In this document: piece by piece, positions 55,083 to 64,000 of the stretch
How positions within the stretch are numbered: the first letter of the stretch is position 1
Layout: every line of letters begins with the position of its first letter
From: Psychroserpens burtonensis DSM 12212
GTDB lineage: Bacteria > Bacteroidota > Bacteroidia > Flavobacteriales > Flavobacteriaceae
Direction: 5' to 3'
Length of the DNA: 64,000 nucleotides
Assembly (NCBI RefSeq): GCF_000425305.1
Contig: NZ_AUDE01000013.1
Location: 62,001-126,000, forward strand
Made by a program: the position numbers and the translations under genes
The notes under the pieces: model-generated
What the model saw: only the letters and a program-made list of their open reading frames with translations
Databases searched by the model: none
Told to the model about the DNA's origin: nothing

Positions 55083-55646
55083 ATGAAAAGTGTTTTTAAA
55101 ATAGTAGTAGTATTAATGGTATTTGCAAGTGTTGTTTCTTGTAAAAAGAATTCAAGACGTAATTATCAATATATGCCAAATATGTATGAGTCTATCGGTT
55201 ACGAAGCTTATCAGGAATCTGATGCTTTTCCGGGGGGAGTAGAGGCTCAGTTGCCTGCGGAAGGTTCAATTCCTAGAGGAGATCACATGCCTTTTGAAAT
55301 TGAAAATTCTAATGATGGGTATTTATTTGCGAAAGCAAACTTGCTAAGTCCATTAGATTCCACGCAAGTTGATGGTAATAGAGGTGGTGAGTTATACGAT
55401 ATTTATTGTGGTATTTGCCATGGTAGTAAAGGAGCAGGTCAGGGTAAACTGGTCAAAATGGAAAAGATTTTAGGGGTACCGAGTTATGGCGATGTAGCTA
55501 GAGCAATTACAGAAGGTAGCATTTATCATACTATATACTACGGAAAAAATGCAATGGGTGGTTATTTAAATCAGCTAGATGAGGAAGAACGTTGGCAAGT
55601 TGTTAATTACGTACTGACCTTAAAGGCAGAGCTCGATAAAAAATAA
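55083..55646 (+). CDS. actE: Alternative complex III subunit E, monohaem cytochrome c lipoprotein
   Basis: ActE is the single-haem cytochrome of the complex and probably passes electrons on to the oxidase. It begins with a lipoprotein signal (MKSVFKIVVVLMVFASVVSC, Cys20), so it is anchored to the membrane by lipid. The cytochrome domain (about 95-185) has the haem site CGICH and a methionine ligand probably in NAMGGY. A TTG three codons earlier (55074) is possible but the ATG at 55083 gives the proper signal. The length is 187 residues. Confidence 0.92.
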   Translation: MKSVFKIVVVLMVFASVVSCKKNSRRNYQYMPNMYESIGYEAYQESDAFPGGVEAQLPAEGSIPRGDHMPFEIENSNDGYLFAKANLLSPLDSTQVDGNRGGELYDIYCGICHGSKGAGQGKLVKMEKILGVPSYGDVARAITEGSIYHTIYYGKNAMGGYLNQLDEEERWQVVNYVLTLKAELDKK

Positions 55647-55670
55647 GATAGATAAAGATTATATATAATT

Positions 55671-57056
55671 ATGTATACATTTTCAAGTAAATTAAAATCA
55701 GTTGCTTTAGGCCTAATGATCGTTGGATTAATTGGTGTTGCGTATGGTTTTTTCTCATCTAACAAAGATTTTACGGAAGTAGAAACAATGTTGGCGAGCG
55801 AAACTCATTATGGTGAAGGTCATGAGTCTGCATCAGCCGATGAACACGCAGTAAAAGTTGACGATTCTCACGCTACTGGCACTCACGCGGAAACTGCTGG
55901 TAATGATTCTGAAGAAGTACATGGACACGCGGAAGTTGATGAGCACACTAAACATGTTAATCATGTAATGCATGCTATGCATAAAAGACCCTGGGCAGCA
56001 TTGTATGTTGCAGCGTTTTTCTTTTTTATGATTGCACTAGGTGTTCTAGCATTTTATGCTGTTCAATTCGCATCACAAGCTGGCTGGTCTCCTTTATTGT
56101 TAAGAGTAATGGAAGGTATAACGGCTTATATGATGCCTGGAGCTGTAATCGTTTTATGTATCGCTCTGGCATCCGGGTTAATTGGTCATTACGGATTATT
56201 TATTTGGATGGATCCAGAGGTGGTGGCTCACGATAAGTTAATTCAAGGTAAGACAGATTGGTTGAACATCACTTGGTTTGGAATAAGAGGATTTATATTT
56301 ATAGCGGGATGGTATTTATATAGATTTTTCTCACGCAAATATTCTATAGCTCAAGACGAAGCAGATGATAATAAGAATTTTATAAAGACATTTCGTATTT
56401 CAGCGGCATTTCTGGTATTCTTTTTGTATACAGAATCTATGATGTCTTGGGATTGGATTATGAGTGTAGATCCTCACTGGTTTTCAACATTATTTGGATG
56501 GTATGTGTTAGCTGGGATGATGGTTTGTGGAATCACAGTTATTTCTATGGTTACGATATACTTAAAGTCTAGGGGCTTTTTACCAAAAGTAAATGATAGT
56601 CACATCCATGATTTAGCTAAATTCATGTTTGGGTTTAGTATATTTTGGACGTATTTATGGTTCTCACAATTTATGTTAATCTGGTATTCAAATATTCCTG
56701 AAGAAGTAACATATTTCGTAACACGCTTTCAAGACTATTTAGTTCCGTTTTTAGGGATGGTTGCAATGAATTTTGTATTTCCATTATTGGTCTTAATGAA
56801 TAGTGACTATAAACGTATTCCTTGGTTTGTTGTTATGGCAGGTGTTGTAATTTTATGTGGTCACTACATTGATGTTTATGTAATGATTATGCCAGCAACA
56901 GTAGGTGATCAGTGGTATATAGGGATTCCAGAAATATCGTCTATGTTATTCTTTACGGGATTGTTTATTTATATCGTCTTTAATGCATTAACAAAACATC
57001 CTTTAGAGCCAAAACGTAACCCTTTCATCAAAGAAAGTGAACATTTTCATTATTAA
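55671..57056 (+). CDS. actF: Alternative complex III subunit F
   Basis: ActF is the second quinone-binding-type membrane subunit, a shortened relative of ActC. About ten hydrophobic helices are present, the first at residues 8-27 and the rest after residue 110. Conserved blocks include TESMMSWDWIMSVDPHWFST and GLFIWMDPEVVAHD. Between the first helix and the core is an acidic, histidine-rich loop (about residues 40-105, with more than ten His). It faces the periplasm by prediction and could bind metal. The total length is 461 aa. It is followed after 27 bases by coxB. Confidence 0.9.
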   Translation: MYTFSSKLKSVALGLMIVGLIGVAYGFFSSNKDFTEVETMLASETHYGEGHESASADEHAVKVDDSHATGTHAETAGNDSEEVHGHAEVDEHTKHVNHVMHAMHKRPWAALYVAAFFFFMIALGVLAFYAVQFASQAGWSPLLLRVMEGITAYMMPGAVIVLCIALASGLIGHYGLFIWMDPEVVAHDKLIQGKTDWLNITWFGIRGFIFIAGWYLYRFFSRKYSIAQDEADDNKNFIKTFRISAAFLVFFLYTESMMSWDWIMSVDPHWFSTLFGWYVLAGMMVCGITVISMVTIYLKSRGFLPKVNDSHIHDLAKFMFGFSIFWTYLWFSQFMLIWYSNIPEEVTYFVTRFQDYLVPFLGMVAMNFVFPLLVLMNSDYKRIPWFVVMAGVVILCGHYIDVYVMIMPATVGDQWYIGIPEISSMLFFTGLFIYIVFNALTKHPLEPKRNPFIKESEHFHY

Positions 57057-57083
57057 TAAATTACATAAAGAACAGAAACGACA

Positions 57084-58148
57084 ATGACTGCTTTTTTAAC
57101 ACTTATAATAGTACTTTTTATACTAGTTGCAATTTGGCAAATGGTCAAAATTTTTGATCTTGCTCAGGTGGGTTCCTCGGATAGCCAAGTAGCTACAGAT
57201 AAAGACAATAAAATTAATGGTTACATGATGATGGGATTTTTGGTCTTCATTTATGCTATTACCATACTGAGTTTTTGGTATTTAGGAGACTTGCCTTTAA
57301 CATCTAATGCAGCCTCCGAACACGGAACTGAAATAGATAAGTTGATGATTATATCAATGATTGTTATCTTTATTGTTCAGACTATTACACAATTTTTATT
57401 ACATTATTTTGCCTTTAAGTATAAAGGGGAAAAAGGACGTAAGGCGTTATTCTATGCGGATAATAATACATTGGAAGCTATTTGGACGTTCATACCTGTG
57501 ATTGTTTTGGCAGGTTTAATTATCTATGGTTTATTTACTTGGACAAGTATCATGAACGTGGACGAAACCGATGATCCTTTAATTGTTGAGTTATATGCGC
57601 AGCAATTTAATTGGAAAGCTCGCTATGGTGGTGAAGATAATACTCTAGGACTAGCAAATGTAAGATTGATCGATATTGATCGTGCTAATATTTTAGGTGT
57701 AGATGAATCTGATCCATACGCACAAGATGATGTTATCACTCAAGAGCTTCATTTACCTGTTGGTAGACCTGTACTATTTAAAATGCGTTCACAAGACGTG
57801 TTGCACTCGGCATATATGCCACATTTTAGAGCGCAAATGAATTGCGTCCCTGGTATGATTACTCAGTTTGGATTTACACCTTCTGTGACTACGGCAGATA
57901 TGCGCCAAAACCCAGACATTCAGGAAAAAGTTGAGAATATCAACAATATAAGGCTGGCAAATAGTGTTGAAATAGAGGCCAAAGGGCAAGAATTACTTTA
58001 CGAGTTTGACTATTTATTATTATGTAATAAGATTTGTGGAAAATCACATTACAACATGCAAATGAAGATTATAGTGGAAACTCAAGAGGAATATGATGCT
58101 TGGATGAAAGAGCAAAAAGTATTCAAGAATTCTTTAATAAACAACTAA
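57084..58148 (+). CDS. coxB: Cytochrome c oxidase subunit II
   Basis: Subunit II receives electrons at the dinuclear CuA centre. An extra N-terminal helix (about 1-20) and the usual two helices (about 48-68 and 90-110, plus the segment around 130-150) are seen. The cupredoxin domain follows, with the CuA ligands: a histidine in DVLHSAYMPHF, and the CNKICGKSHYNMQM motif near the end. The Trp/Tyr-rich electron entry (QQFNWKARYGG) is present. The length (354 aa) fits Bacteroidota homologues. It lies in the act operon, which supports direct coupling of alternative complex III with the oxidase. Confidence 0.95.
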   Translation: MTAFLTLIIVLFILVAIWQMVKIFDLAQVGSSDSQVATDKDNKINGYMMMGFLVFIYAITILSFWYLGDLPLTSNAASEHGTEIDKLMIISMIVIFIVQTITQFLLHYFAFKYKGEKGRKALFYADNNTLEAIWTFIPVIVLAGLIIYGLFTWTSIMNVDETDDPLIVELYAQQFNWKARYGGEDNTLGLANVRLIDIDRANILGVDESDPYAQDDVITQELHLPVGRPVLFKMRSQDVLHSAYMPHFRAQMNCVPGMITQFGFTPSVTTADMRQNPDIQEKVENINNIRLANSVEIEAKGQELLYEFDYLLLCNKICGKSHYNMQMKIIVETQEEYDAWMKEQKVFKNSLINN

Positions 58149-58167
58149 AAAAAAAAGAAATTATATT

Positions 58168-59958
58168 ATGTCAGCAAACGCAGATACTCATTCACACGAC
58201 GATCACGGGCATCATCACAAGGAGACATTTGTAACTAAATATATATTTAGTCAAGACCATAAGATGATTGCCAAGCAATACCTTATAACCGGTATTCTTA
58301 TGGGAGTTGTCGGGGTTTTAATGTCTATATTGATGCGTATGCAAATTGCATGGCCAGAGCAACCTAATGCACTTTTTGAAGCATTACTAGGTAAGTGGGC
58401 GCCAGATGGTGTTATGGATGCGGATATTTATTTGGCATTGGTAACAATACATGGTACCATTATGGTATTCTTTGTGTTAACCGCTGGTTTAAGTGGTACG
58501 TTTAGTAATCTTTTAATTCCGTTGCAAATTGGAGCGCGTGATATGGCATCAGGTTTCTTAAACATGGTTTCATATTGGTTGTTTTTTACGTCAAGTGTGA
58601 TTATGATCTCATCATTCTTTGTTGAGTTTGGACCAGCGGCAGCAGGTTGGACAATTTATCCTCCTCTAAGTGCTTTACCAATGGCCCAAGGTGGCTCTGG
58701 TATGGGTATGACTTTATGGTTGGTGTCTATGGCAATATTTATTGCGTCTTCATTGTTAGGATCTCTAAATTATGTAGTAACCGTATTGAACTTGCGTACA
58801 AAAGGGATGTCTATGACAAGATTGCCTTTAACAATTTGGGCGTTTTTTGTAACAGCTATTATTGGTGTGGTATCTTTTCCAGTACTATTAGCTGCGGTAT
58901 TATTATTAATAATGGATAGAAGTTTTGGAACTTCATTTTTCCTTTCAGATATATTTATACAAGGTGAGGTGTTACACTATCAAGGTGGTTCTCCTGTGTT
59001 ATTTGAGCATTTATTTTGGTTTCTTGGACATCCAGAGGTCTATATTGTGCTTTTGCCAGCATTGGGTATATCTTCAGAAGTTATTGCAACAAATTCACGT
59101 AAACCTATTTTCGGTTATCGAGCAATGGTTATGTCAATTTTGGCAATCGCTTTTCTATCAACCATTGTTTGGGGTCACCATATGTTTGTTTCAGGAATGA
59201 ACCCATTCTTAGGGTCGGTATTTACGTTTACGACTTTATTAATTGCCATTCCTTCAGCGGTAAAAGCATTCAATTATATAACCACACTATGGAAAGGTAA
59301 CCTCCAAATGAACCCGGCAATGCTGTTCTCAATTGGATTAGTGTCTACTTTTATTACTGGTGGTTTAACTGGAATAATTTTGGGTGATAGTGCACTAGAT
59401 ATTAACGTGCATGACACCTATTTTGTTGTAGCTCATTTCCATTTAGTAATGGGTATTTCAGCATTGTATGGCTTTTTTGCAGGAGTCTACCATTGGTTCC
59501 CAAAAATGTTTGGTCGCATGATGAACAAAAACTTAGGTTATTTACATTTCTGGGTGACTGCAATTTGTGCTTATGGGGTGTTTTTTCCAATGCACTTTAT
59601 AGGAATGGCCGGTCTTCCTAGACGATATTATACAAATACTAATTTTCCTTTGTTTGATGACTTAGCAAATACAAATGTTATTATTACGATGTTTGCAATC
59701 GTAGGAGCTATTTTCCAATTCGTCTTCTTATACAATTTCTTTGCTTCTATTTTCTTCGGAAAGAAGGCAGAGCAGAATCCATGGAGATCAAACACACTGG
59801 AATGGACTACCCCAGTTGAGCATATTCATGGTAATTGGCCAGGAGAATTACCTCACGTACACCGTTGGTCTTATGACTATAGTAAACCCGGTCATGAGGA
59901 GGATTTTGTACCTCAAAATGTTCCATTATATGATGGTGAAGAAGAATTACAACATTAG
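58168..59958 (+). CDS. coxA: Cytochrome c oxidase subunit I
   Basis: Subunit I holds haem a, haem a3 and CuB, and reduces oxygen while pumping protons. Twelve or more hydrophobic helices are visible. The metal ligands appear in TIHGTIMVF, in WFLGHPEVYIVLLPALG (CuB histidine and the K/D-channel glutamate), in VWGHHMFVSG (two CuB histidines) and in VVAHFHLVMG (haem histidines). The glutamate in HPEVY indicates an A-type enzyme. The N-terminus is rich in histidine (residues 7-17), which is not needed for catalysis. The length is 596 aa. No subunit III gene follows; a terminator ends the operon. Confidence 0.97.
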   Translation: MSANADTHSHDDHGHHHKETFVTKYIFSQDHKMIAKQYLITGILMGVVGVLMSILMRMQIAWPEQPNALFEALLGKWAPDGVMDADIYLALVTIHGTIMVFFVLTAGLSGTFSNLLIPLQIGARDMASGFLNMVSYWLFFTSSVIMISSFFVEFGPAAAGWTIYPPLSALPMAQGGSGMGMTLWLVSMAIFIASSLLGSLNYVVTVLNLRTKGMSMTRLPLTIWAFFVTAIIGVVSFPVLLAAVLLLIMDRSFGTSFFLSDIFIQGEVLHYQGGSPVLFEHLFWFLGHPEVYIVLLPALGISSEVIATNSRKPIFGYRAMVMSILAIAFLSTIVWGHHMFVSGMNPFLGSVFTFTTLLIAIPSAVKAFNYITTLWKGNLQMNPAMLFSIGLVSTFITGGLTGIILGDSALDINVHDTYFVVAHFHLVMGISALYGFFAGVYHWFPKMFGRMMNKNLGYLHFWVTAICAYGVFFPMHFIGMAGLPRRYYTNTNFPLFDDLANTNVIITMFAIVGAIFQFVFLYNFFASIFFGKKAEQNPWRSNTLEWTTPVEHIHGNWPGELPHVHRWSYDYSKPGHEEDFVPQNVPLYDGEEELQH

Positions 59959-59999
59959 GTAAATTCCTTTTAAAAGGAATCCTATAATAAATTATCAAG

Positions 60000-60036
60000 G
60001 ACCTTTAGATTGAGCAATCATTCTAAAGGTCTTTTT
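60000..60036 (+). terminator. Terminator of the act-cox operon
   Basis: GACCTTTAGA (60000-60009) pairs with TCTAAAGGTC (60022-60031), with a 12-base loop, followed by five T. Confidence 0.85.
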
Positions 60037-60496
60037 ATTTAGACTGAAATCTAAAATCTTATTAGTTATTCTATTCTTTTGTAATACTATAAAATCTATA
60101 TGACGTAGAGAGCTTAATTAGGTCTGCGTTGACAAATACGCATTCAAAAATTATAATTTTAAATTTGGAGGTAGATTGGAAATACCTAAACAGATTGATG
60201 TATTATTTGAGTAATCAATTTGCCTTCGTTATTCATTTTATTATTTGTTAAGAGTAGTATTCTAGTTGCCTATAAATGAATTTATGAATAGATTTTCTTA
60301 TTGCTAATTGAGACCAGTAGTGATTTCTGAATATTTTGGGTATTCATTAAAAAATAAAGAAGCGGAGCTTAAGGTATTAAATGCCTAAGGTGGGTTTAAA
60401 AGGAGTCTCTTTTGGAGTTTACGAAGATGTTTCCATTTAAAAAATATCAATAATGTAATTTCTAATCGTTAACTTTGAATTATATAATTACTAAAG

Positions 60497-60516
60497 ATTC
60501 CCGCTTTCGTGGGAAA
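60497..60516. repeat. Small hairpin before ruvB
   Basis: ATTCCCGC and GTGGGAA pair around TTTC, with one G-U, ending five bases before the ATG. This wording (ATTCCCGCTTTCG-GGGAA) is that of common REP-like repeats, here reused as the ruvB leader. Confidence 0.45.
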
Positions 60517-60520
60517 CGCT

Positions 60521-61543
60521 ATGAACGAAAACCTAGACCCAACAGACGAGAATTTTACACCCGAAGAATTAGATGTTGAAAAAAAGTTAAGACCTTTATC
60601 TTTTGATGATTTTACGGGCCAGGATCAGGTCTTAGAAAATCTTAAAATTTTTGTCCAGGCTGCTAATGGAAGAGAGGAAGCTTTAGATCATACCTTATTT
60701 CATGGACCTCCAGGATTAGGTAAAACAACCTTGGCACATATCTTAGCTAGTGAACTTAATGTGAGTATTAAAGTGACTTCTGGTCCTGTATTGGATAAGC
60801 CAGGTGATTTAGCAGGACTACTTACAAATCTTGATGAACGTGATGTGTTGTTTATTGACGAAATTCATCGATTGAGCCCTATTGTAGAAGAGTACTTATA
60901 TTCGGCAATGGAAGACTATAAAATTGATATCATGATTGAGTCAGGGCCTAATGCAAGAACGGTCCAAATCAATTTAAATCCGTTCACGTTAATTGGAGCA
61001 ACTACGCGCTCAGGATTATTAACGTCTCCAATGCGAGCACGTTTTGGGATTCAAAGTAGACTTCAGTATTACAATACAGAATTATTAACCACAATCGTTC
61101 AGCGTAGTTCCTCTATTTTGGGGGTGCCAACTTCAATGGAAGCGGCTGTAGAAATTGCAGGGAGAAGTCGCGGTACTCCAAGAATTGCAAATGCGTTGTT
61201 AAGGCGTGTTCGAGATTTTGCTCAAATTAAAGGTACTGGTAGTATTGATATTAAAATTGCAAAGTTTGCGCTAGAGGCGCTTAATGTTGATGCACACGGT
61301 TTGGATGAAATGGATAATAAAATTTTGTCAACTATAATTGATAAATTTAAAGGCGGACCTGTTGGAATTACAACAATTGCGACTGCTGTAAGTGAAAGTG
61401 CCGAAACTATCGAAGAAGTTTATGAGCCATTTTTAATTCAGCAAGGCTTTTTAATGCGCACTCCTCGTGGTCGTGAAGTGACTGAGCAAGCCTATAAACA
61501 TTTAGGTAAAATCAAAGGTCCAGCCCAAGGCGGACTATTTTAG
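60521..61543 (+). CDS. ruvB: Holliday junction branch migration helicase RuvB
   Basis: RuvB is the hexameric AAA+ motor that drives branch migration with RuvA. It has Walker [14 protein letters not shown], Walker [13 protein letters not shown], sensor 1 [13 protein letters not shown] and the arginine finger region MRARFGI. A C-terminal winged helix follows ([19 protein letters not shown]). I chose the ATG at 60521 (MNENLDP, the usual start) instead of a GTG at 60509. The chain is 340 residues, the standard size. It stands alone here, as ruvA is usually elsewhere in Bacteroidota. A cytochrome P450 gene follows after 73 bases that include a repeat. Confidence 0.97.
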   Translation: MNENLDPTDENFTPEELDVEKKLRPLSFDDFTGQDQVLENLKIFVQAANGREEALDHTLFHGPPGLGKTTLAHILASELNVSIKVTSGPVLDKPGDLAGLLTNLDERDVLFIDEIHRLSPIVEEYLYSAMEDYKIDIMIESGPNARTVQINLNPFTLIGATTRSGLLTSPMRARFGIQSRLQYYNTELLTTIVQRSSSILGVPTSMEAAVEIAGRSRGTPRIANALLRRVRDFAQIKGTGSIDIKIAKFALEALNVDAHGLDEMDNKILSTIIDKFKGGPVGITTIATAVSESAETIEEVYEPFLIQQGFLMRTPRGREVTEQAYKHLGKIKGPAQGGLF

Positions 61544-61562
61544 TAACTAATCAAAAGATCAC

Positions 61563-61592
61563 GCTGAGCTTGTTATTTGAGCATAGTCGTAG
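61563..61592. repeat. Second, degraded copy of the GAGC-AGTCG repeat
   Basis: CACGCTGAGC and GAGCATAGTCG lie close together, as in the repeat at 22771-22824. It occupies most of the gap between ruvB and the P450 gene. Confidence 0.4.
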
Positions 61593-61616
61593 TTTATTAA
61601 AAGACAAATCTTAATT

Positions 61617-62951
61617 GTGAGTATAAATAAACGAATCCCAGAAGTTCCCCTTTTAAAATTTATTAGGCATTCTTTAGAAATTCTTAAAAACCCATTACCA
61701 TTTCACAATACTAATTTCAAAGAACAAGGCGATGTTTTTAGATTGAAAATTGGGTTCAATAATAGTGTCGTTTTTTGTAGAGATGCTGCTTTTGCCGTAT
61801 ATGTGCTTCAGAAGAATCAAAAGAACTATAAGAAATCTAAAATTCAAACCGTAGACTTAGTCAAATATGTAGGTGAAGGTTTATTGACTTCCGAAGGAGA
61901 AAAATGGAAGAAGCAACGTAAAATGATGCAACCTGCTTTTCATAAAAAGCAACTCGAGAATTTGTTAAGTGGAATGCAAGATACTATAGTTTCAGAATTT
62001 AAAAATATTGAAACAAATAAGGTTATCGATGTGTTTCCTATCCTTAACGACTTGGCATTTCAAACGGTCGTGAAGTCCTTATTTACTAAAGCAGCAAAAG
62101 CAAAAGATATGGAAAGGCTTCAGTTTGTAACCGAGGCGAATCAAAGAATGTTAGTCAAAGAACTGCGCCAGCCTTATTTAGCGTGGTGGTTCAAAATAAG
62201 TGGAACGCTAGACAAATATGTTGAGCTATCAAAAGAAGCAAGAACTATTCTAAAAGGCATCGTTGAACAAAGAAAAGCCCCAGGTAAACGTTACGATGAT
62301 TTATTGGATATGCTTTTAGAGACGAAGTATGACGATGGTAAGGGAATGAGCGAAGAACAGCTTATCGATGAAATCTTAATTATTTTTACTGCTGGACATG
62401 AAACAACATCTAATGCATTAACTTTTACGTTTCAATTATTGGCTAAACATCCTGAATGGCAAGATAAAATTCATGAAGAATGGTTAAAATTAGGTGGAGA
62501 CGATACAGATTTAATGTCTCGAGTTTCAACATCTAAAGTTTGTCAACAGGTATTGGAAGAGTCTATGCGACTGTATCCACCAGCTTACTTTATTGACCGT
62601 GTCAATATAGAGGCAGATCAATTTAATGATATGGATTTTGAGCCGGGTTGTAATTTGTTGTTTTCGGTTTATGAGATCCATAGGCATCCAAAATTATGGA
62701 AGCAACCAAGTGTTTTTATGCCTGAGCGCTTCGCTGAAGGCTCTCGACCATTTTCGTCTCAATATTTTCCTTTTGGTGCAGGACCAAGGAAGTGTATTGG
62801 TAATAATTTTGCGATGTTTGAAATGATTATTGCTGTGACTGAGTTAATTTCAAAATTTAAGATACATGCAGAGTTTGACGACATTGATATTACTCCTTTA
62901 ATTACATTGAAACCAAAAAATGCTTTTTTAAGATTTGAAGAGAGAGTATAG
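61617..62951 (+). CDS. Cytochrome P450
   Basis: P450 enzymes insert one oxygen atom into organic substrates. The haem-binding loop FPFGAGPRKCIGNNFA (cysteine near residue 393), the I-helix oxygen-binding motif AGHETTSN and the K-helix EESMRLYPP are all intact. Redox partners are not adjacent. There is no membrane anchor, and the length (444 aa) and wording fit the soluble CYP102/CYP4-like bacterial group; fatty acids are a common substrate there, but this is inference. The frame has a GTG start at 61617 and no ATG until about residue 104, so GTG initiation is accepted. Confidence 0.93.
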   Translation: MSINKRIPEVPLLKFIRHSLEILKNPLPFHNTNFKEQGDVFRLKIGFNNSVVFCRDAAFAVYVLQKNQKNYKKSKIQTVDLVKYVGEGLLTSEGEKWKKQRKMMQPAFHKKQLENLLSGMQDTIVSEFKNIETNKVIDVFPILNDLAFQTVVKSLFTKAAKAKDMERLQFVTEANQRMLVKELRQPYLAWWFKISGTLDKYVELSKEARTILKGIVEQRKAPGKRYDDLLDMLLETKYDDGKGMSEEQLIDEILIIFTAGHETTSNALTFTFQLLAKHPEWQDKIHEEWLKLGGDDTDLMSRVSTSKVCQQVLEESMRLYPPAYFIDRVNIEADQFNDMDFEPGCNLLFSVYEIHRHPKLWKQPSVFMPERFAEGSRPFSSQYFPFGAGPRKCIGNNFAMFEMIIAVTELISKFKIHAEFDDIDITPLITLKPKNAFLRFEERV

Positions 62952-63093
62952 TTTTTAAGGTTTATTTCGTCTAATAAAGGCAGTACTTTAGCTTAGATTA
63001 AATGACATGACCTAATAAATATAACTTTTATCTATTTTATTCGTCCACGGTTTTAATTTGATTTACTTTTCCGTCGCTATTAAATCAATTAAA

Positions 63094-64000
63094 ATGAAAA
63101 GATTACGAAACCGAGTTTTCGTCATTACGGGAGTTATGACAGTATTAATGTCATGTGCATCAGATAATGATAACTATGAACCAATTCCTTCTCAAGGAAT
63201 CTTAGAGAGCAGAATAATTGAACTTTATGGCTCTAAGGAGGCTTTAATTCAACCATTATCTACAGATTTTAACTTAATCCCTAACGACCCTAATAATCCA
63301 ATTACTGAGGCAAAAGTAGCCTTAGGTCAAATGCTTTTTCACGAAACAGGAATCGCAATGAATCCAAATATGGATGAAAGTATGCAAATGTACTCTTGTG
63401 CAAGTTGTCATCATGCTAAAGCAGGTTTTCAAAGTGGAATTTTACAAGGTATTGGAGAAGGTGGAAATGGTTTTGGTATCAAGGGTGAAGGTCGATTTAA
63501 AAATGCTTTATATGCAGAGTCAGACTTAGATGTTCAACCCATTAGAACACCTTCGGTATTAAACGTTGCTTATCAAGATGTAATGCTATGGAATGGTCAA
63601 TTTGGTGCTACAGGAACAAATCAAGGCACAGAAGCTAATTGGACTATTGGAACACCAAAAGAAGTTAATACTCTTGGTTTTGAAGGTGTAGAAACTCAAG
63701 CTATTGCGGGTTTAGATGTTCACAGGTTATTAATAGATGAAGACTTTATTATAAACTCCGCTTACAAAAATATGTTTGACGAAGCATTTCCAAATGTTGA
63801 CGAGTCACAACGCTATTCAAAATTAAATGGTGGTTTAGCTATTGCAGCTTATGAGCGCACATTATTGCCTAATCAAGCGCCTTTTCAACAATGGCTAAAC
63901 GGAAACGAGAATGCTATGAATGAACAAGAAACAGAAGGAGCGCTCTTGTTTTTTGATGATGCTAAGTGTTTTTCATGTCATTCGGGCCCAGCTTTAAACG
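63094..64000 (+). CDS. Di-haem cytochrome c peroxidase family protein, cut by the window end
   Basis: The frame is open from the ATG at 63094 to the end of the window (302 codons) and continues beyond. A lipoprotein signal (VMTVLMSC, Cys21) leads into a MauG/CcpA-type di-haem domain. The first haem site is CASCH near residue 108 and the second is CFSCH near residue 293, with the linking blocks VALGQMLFHET, RTPSVLNVAY and LAIAAYERTLLP. Members reduce hydrogen peroxide or modify proteins in the periplasm. The C-terminal part with the remaining ligands is not visible, so the subgroup is open. Confidence 0.88.
   Translation, partial: MKRLRNRVFVITGVMTVLMSCASDNDNYEPIPSQGILESRIIELYGSKEALIQPLSTDFNLIPNDPNNPITEAKVALGQMLFHETGIAMNPNMDESMQMYSCASCHHAKAGFQSGILQGIGEGGNGFGIKGEGRFKNALYAESDLDVQPIRTPSVLNVAYQDVMLWNGQFGATGTNQGTEANWTIGTPKEVNTLGFEGVETQAIAGLDVHRLLIDEDFIINSAYKNMFDEAFPNVDESQRYSKLNGGLAIAAYERTLLPNQAPFQQWLNGNENAMNEQETEGALLFFDDAKCFSCHSGPALN

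Larger units (their letters stand above)
59959..60520. other. Gap of about 560 bases after coxA
   Basis: No gene is supported. It contains a perfect 18-base palindrome (ATTCCTTTT/AAAAGGAAT, 59963-59980) and the operon terminator (60000-60036). AT-rich sequence without clear structure follows, and a small hairpin sits directly before ruvB. The ruvB promoter must lie within the last 200 bases but I cannot place it. Confidence 0.5.

Noticed and set aside
59959-60520. Hidden subunit III or small gene after coxA
   Set aside because: No frame of useful length with membrane segments is seen; the gap holds a terminator and AT-rich sequence.

Overview
The window is low-GC chromosomal DNA of a bacterium in the Bacteroidota, most probably a marine-type member of the Flavobacteriaceae. 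The evidence is an alternative complex III operon next to cytochrome oxidase genes, rimP-nusA-infB, a DUF2723 membrane protein, a GH92 lipoprotein, and many promoters of the Bacteroidota type (TTG, about 20 bases, TAnnTTTG). Ribosome binding sites of the Shine-Dalgarno type are mostly absent, as is usual in this phylum. No rRNA, integrase, complete insertion sequence or CRISPR array was seen.

Region 1 (1-4.2 kb): an ABC-F ATPase and a YgiQ-type radical SAM protein, separated by a structured interspersed repeat. Region 2 (4.2-19.8 kb) is an accessory, defence-like island. It holds a Fic protein with its own operator, ParDE and HigBA toxin-antitoxin pairs, and an orphan excisionase-like HTH protein. 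It also holds a kinase/phospho-lyase fusion gene whose 5' end recurs as two truncated copies, and an MltF-like lytic transglycosylase. It ends with a run of five leftward genes: an XRE controller, a C5-cytosine methyltransferase, a Sau3AI/MutH-type endonuclease, a McrB-like AAA ATPase and a DUF2357 nuclease.

Region 3 (19.8-28.4 kb): DNA polymerase I, then a cyanophycin set of isoaspartyl peptidase, cyanophycinase and cyanophycin synthetase, which together would make and recycle an Asp-Arg nitrogen store. Two structured repeats lie in the 600-base gap between the peptidase and cyanophycinase. Region 4 (28.6-35.8 kb): an aldehyde dehydrogenase and a small glycan locus (aspartylglucosaminidase, sugar MFS transporter, GH92 alpha-mannosidase) that fits breakdown of mannose-rich N-glycans.

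Region 5 (35.9-47.5 kb): a membrane metallophosphoesterase, a thioredoxin-fold protein lacking both active-site cysteines, a polysaccharide deacetylase, a large DUF2723 protein, tRNA-Gln(UUG), a universal stress protein, and rimP-nusA-infB behind a terminator-like leader hairpin. Region 6 (47.6-60 kb): a SPOR protein and one respiratory operon, actABCDEF-coxB-coxA, which moves electrons from menaquinol through alternative complex III to an aa3-type oxidase. ActC has an unusual C-terminal helix-hairpin-helix extension and ActA an extra N-terminal haem domain. Region 7 (60-64 kb): ruvB, a cytochrome P450 and the start of a di-haem cytochrome c peroxidase cut by the window end.

The best candidates for something new are the combined restriction locus at 11.8-19.8 kb, the Fic/ParDE block bracketed by two copies of one operator-like site, and the repeatedly duplicated 5' end of the kinase/lyase gene. 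All functional statements rest on reading motifs by eye; no database search was run.
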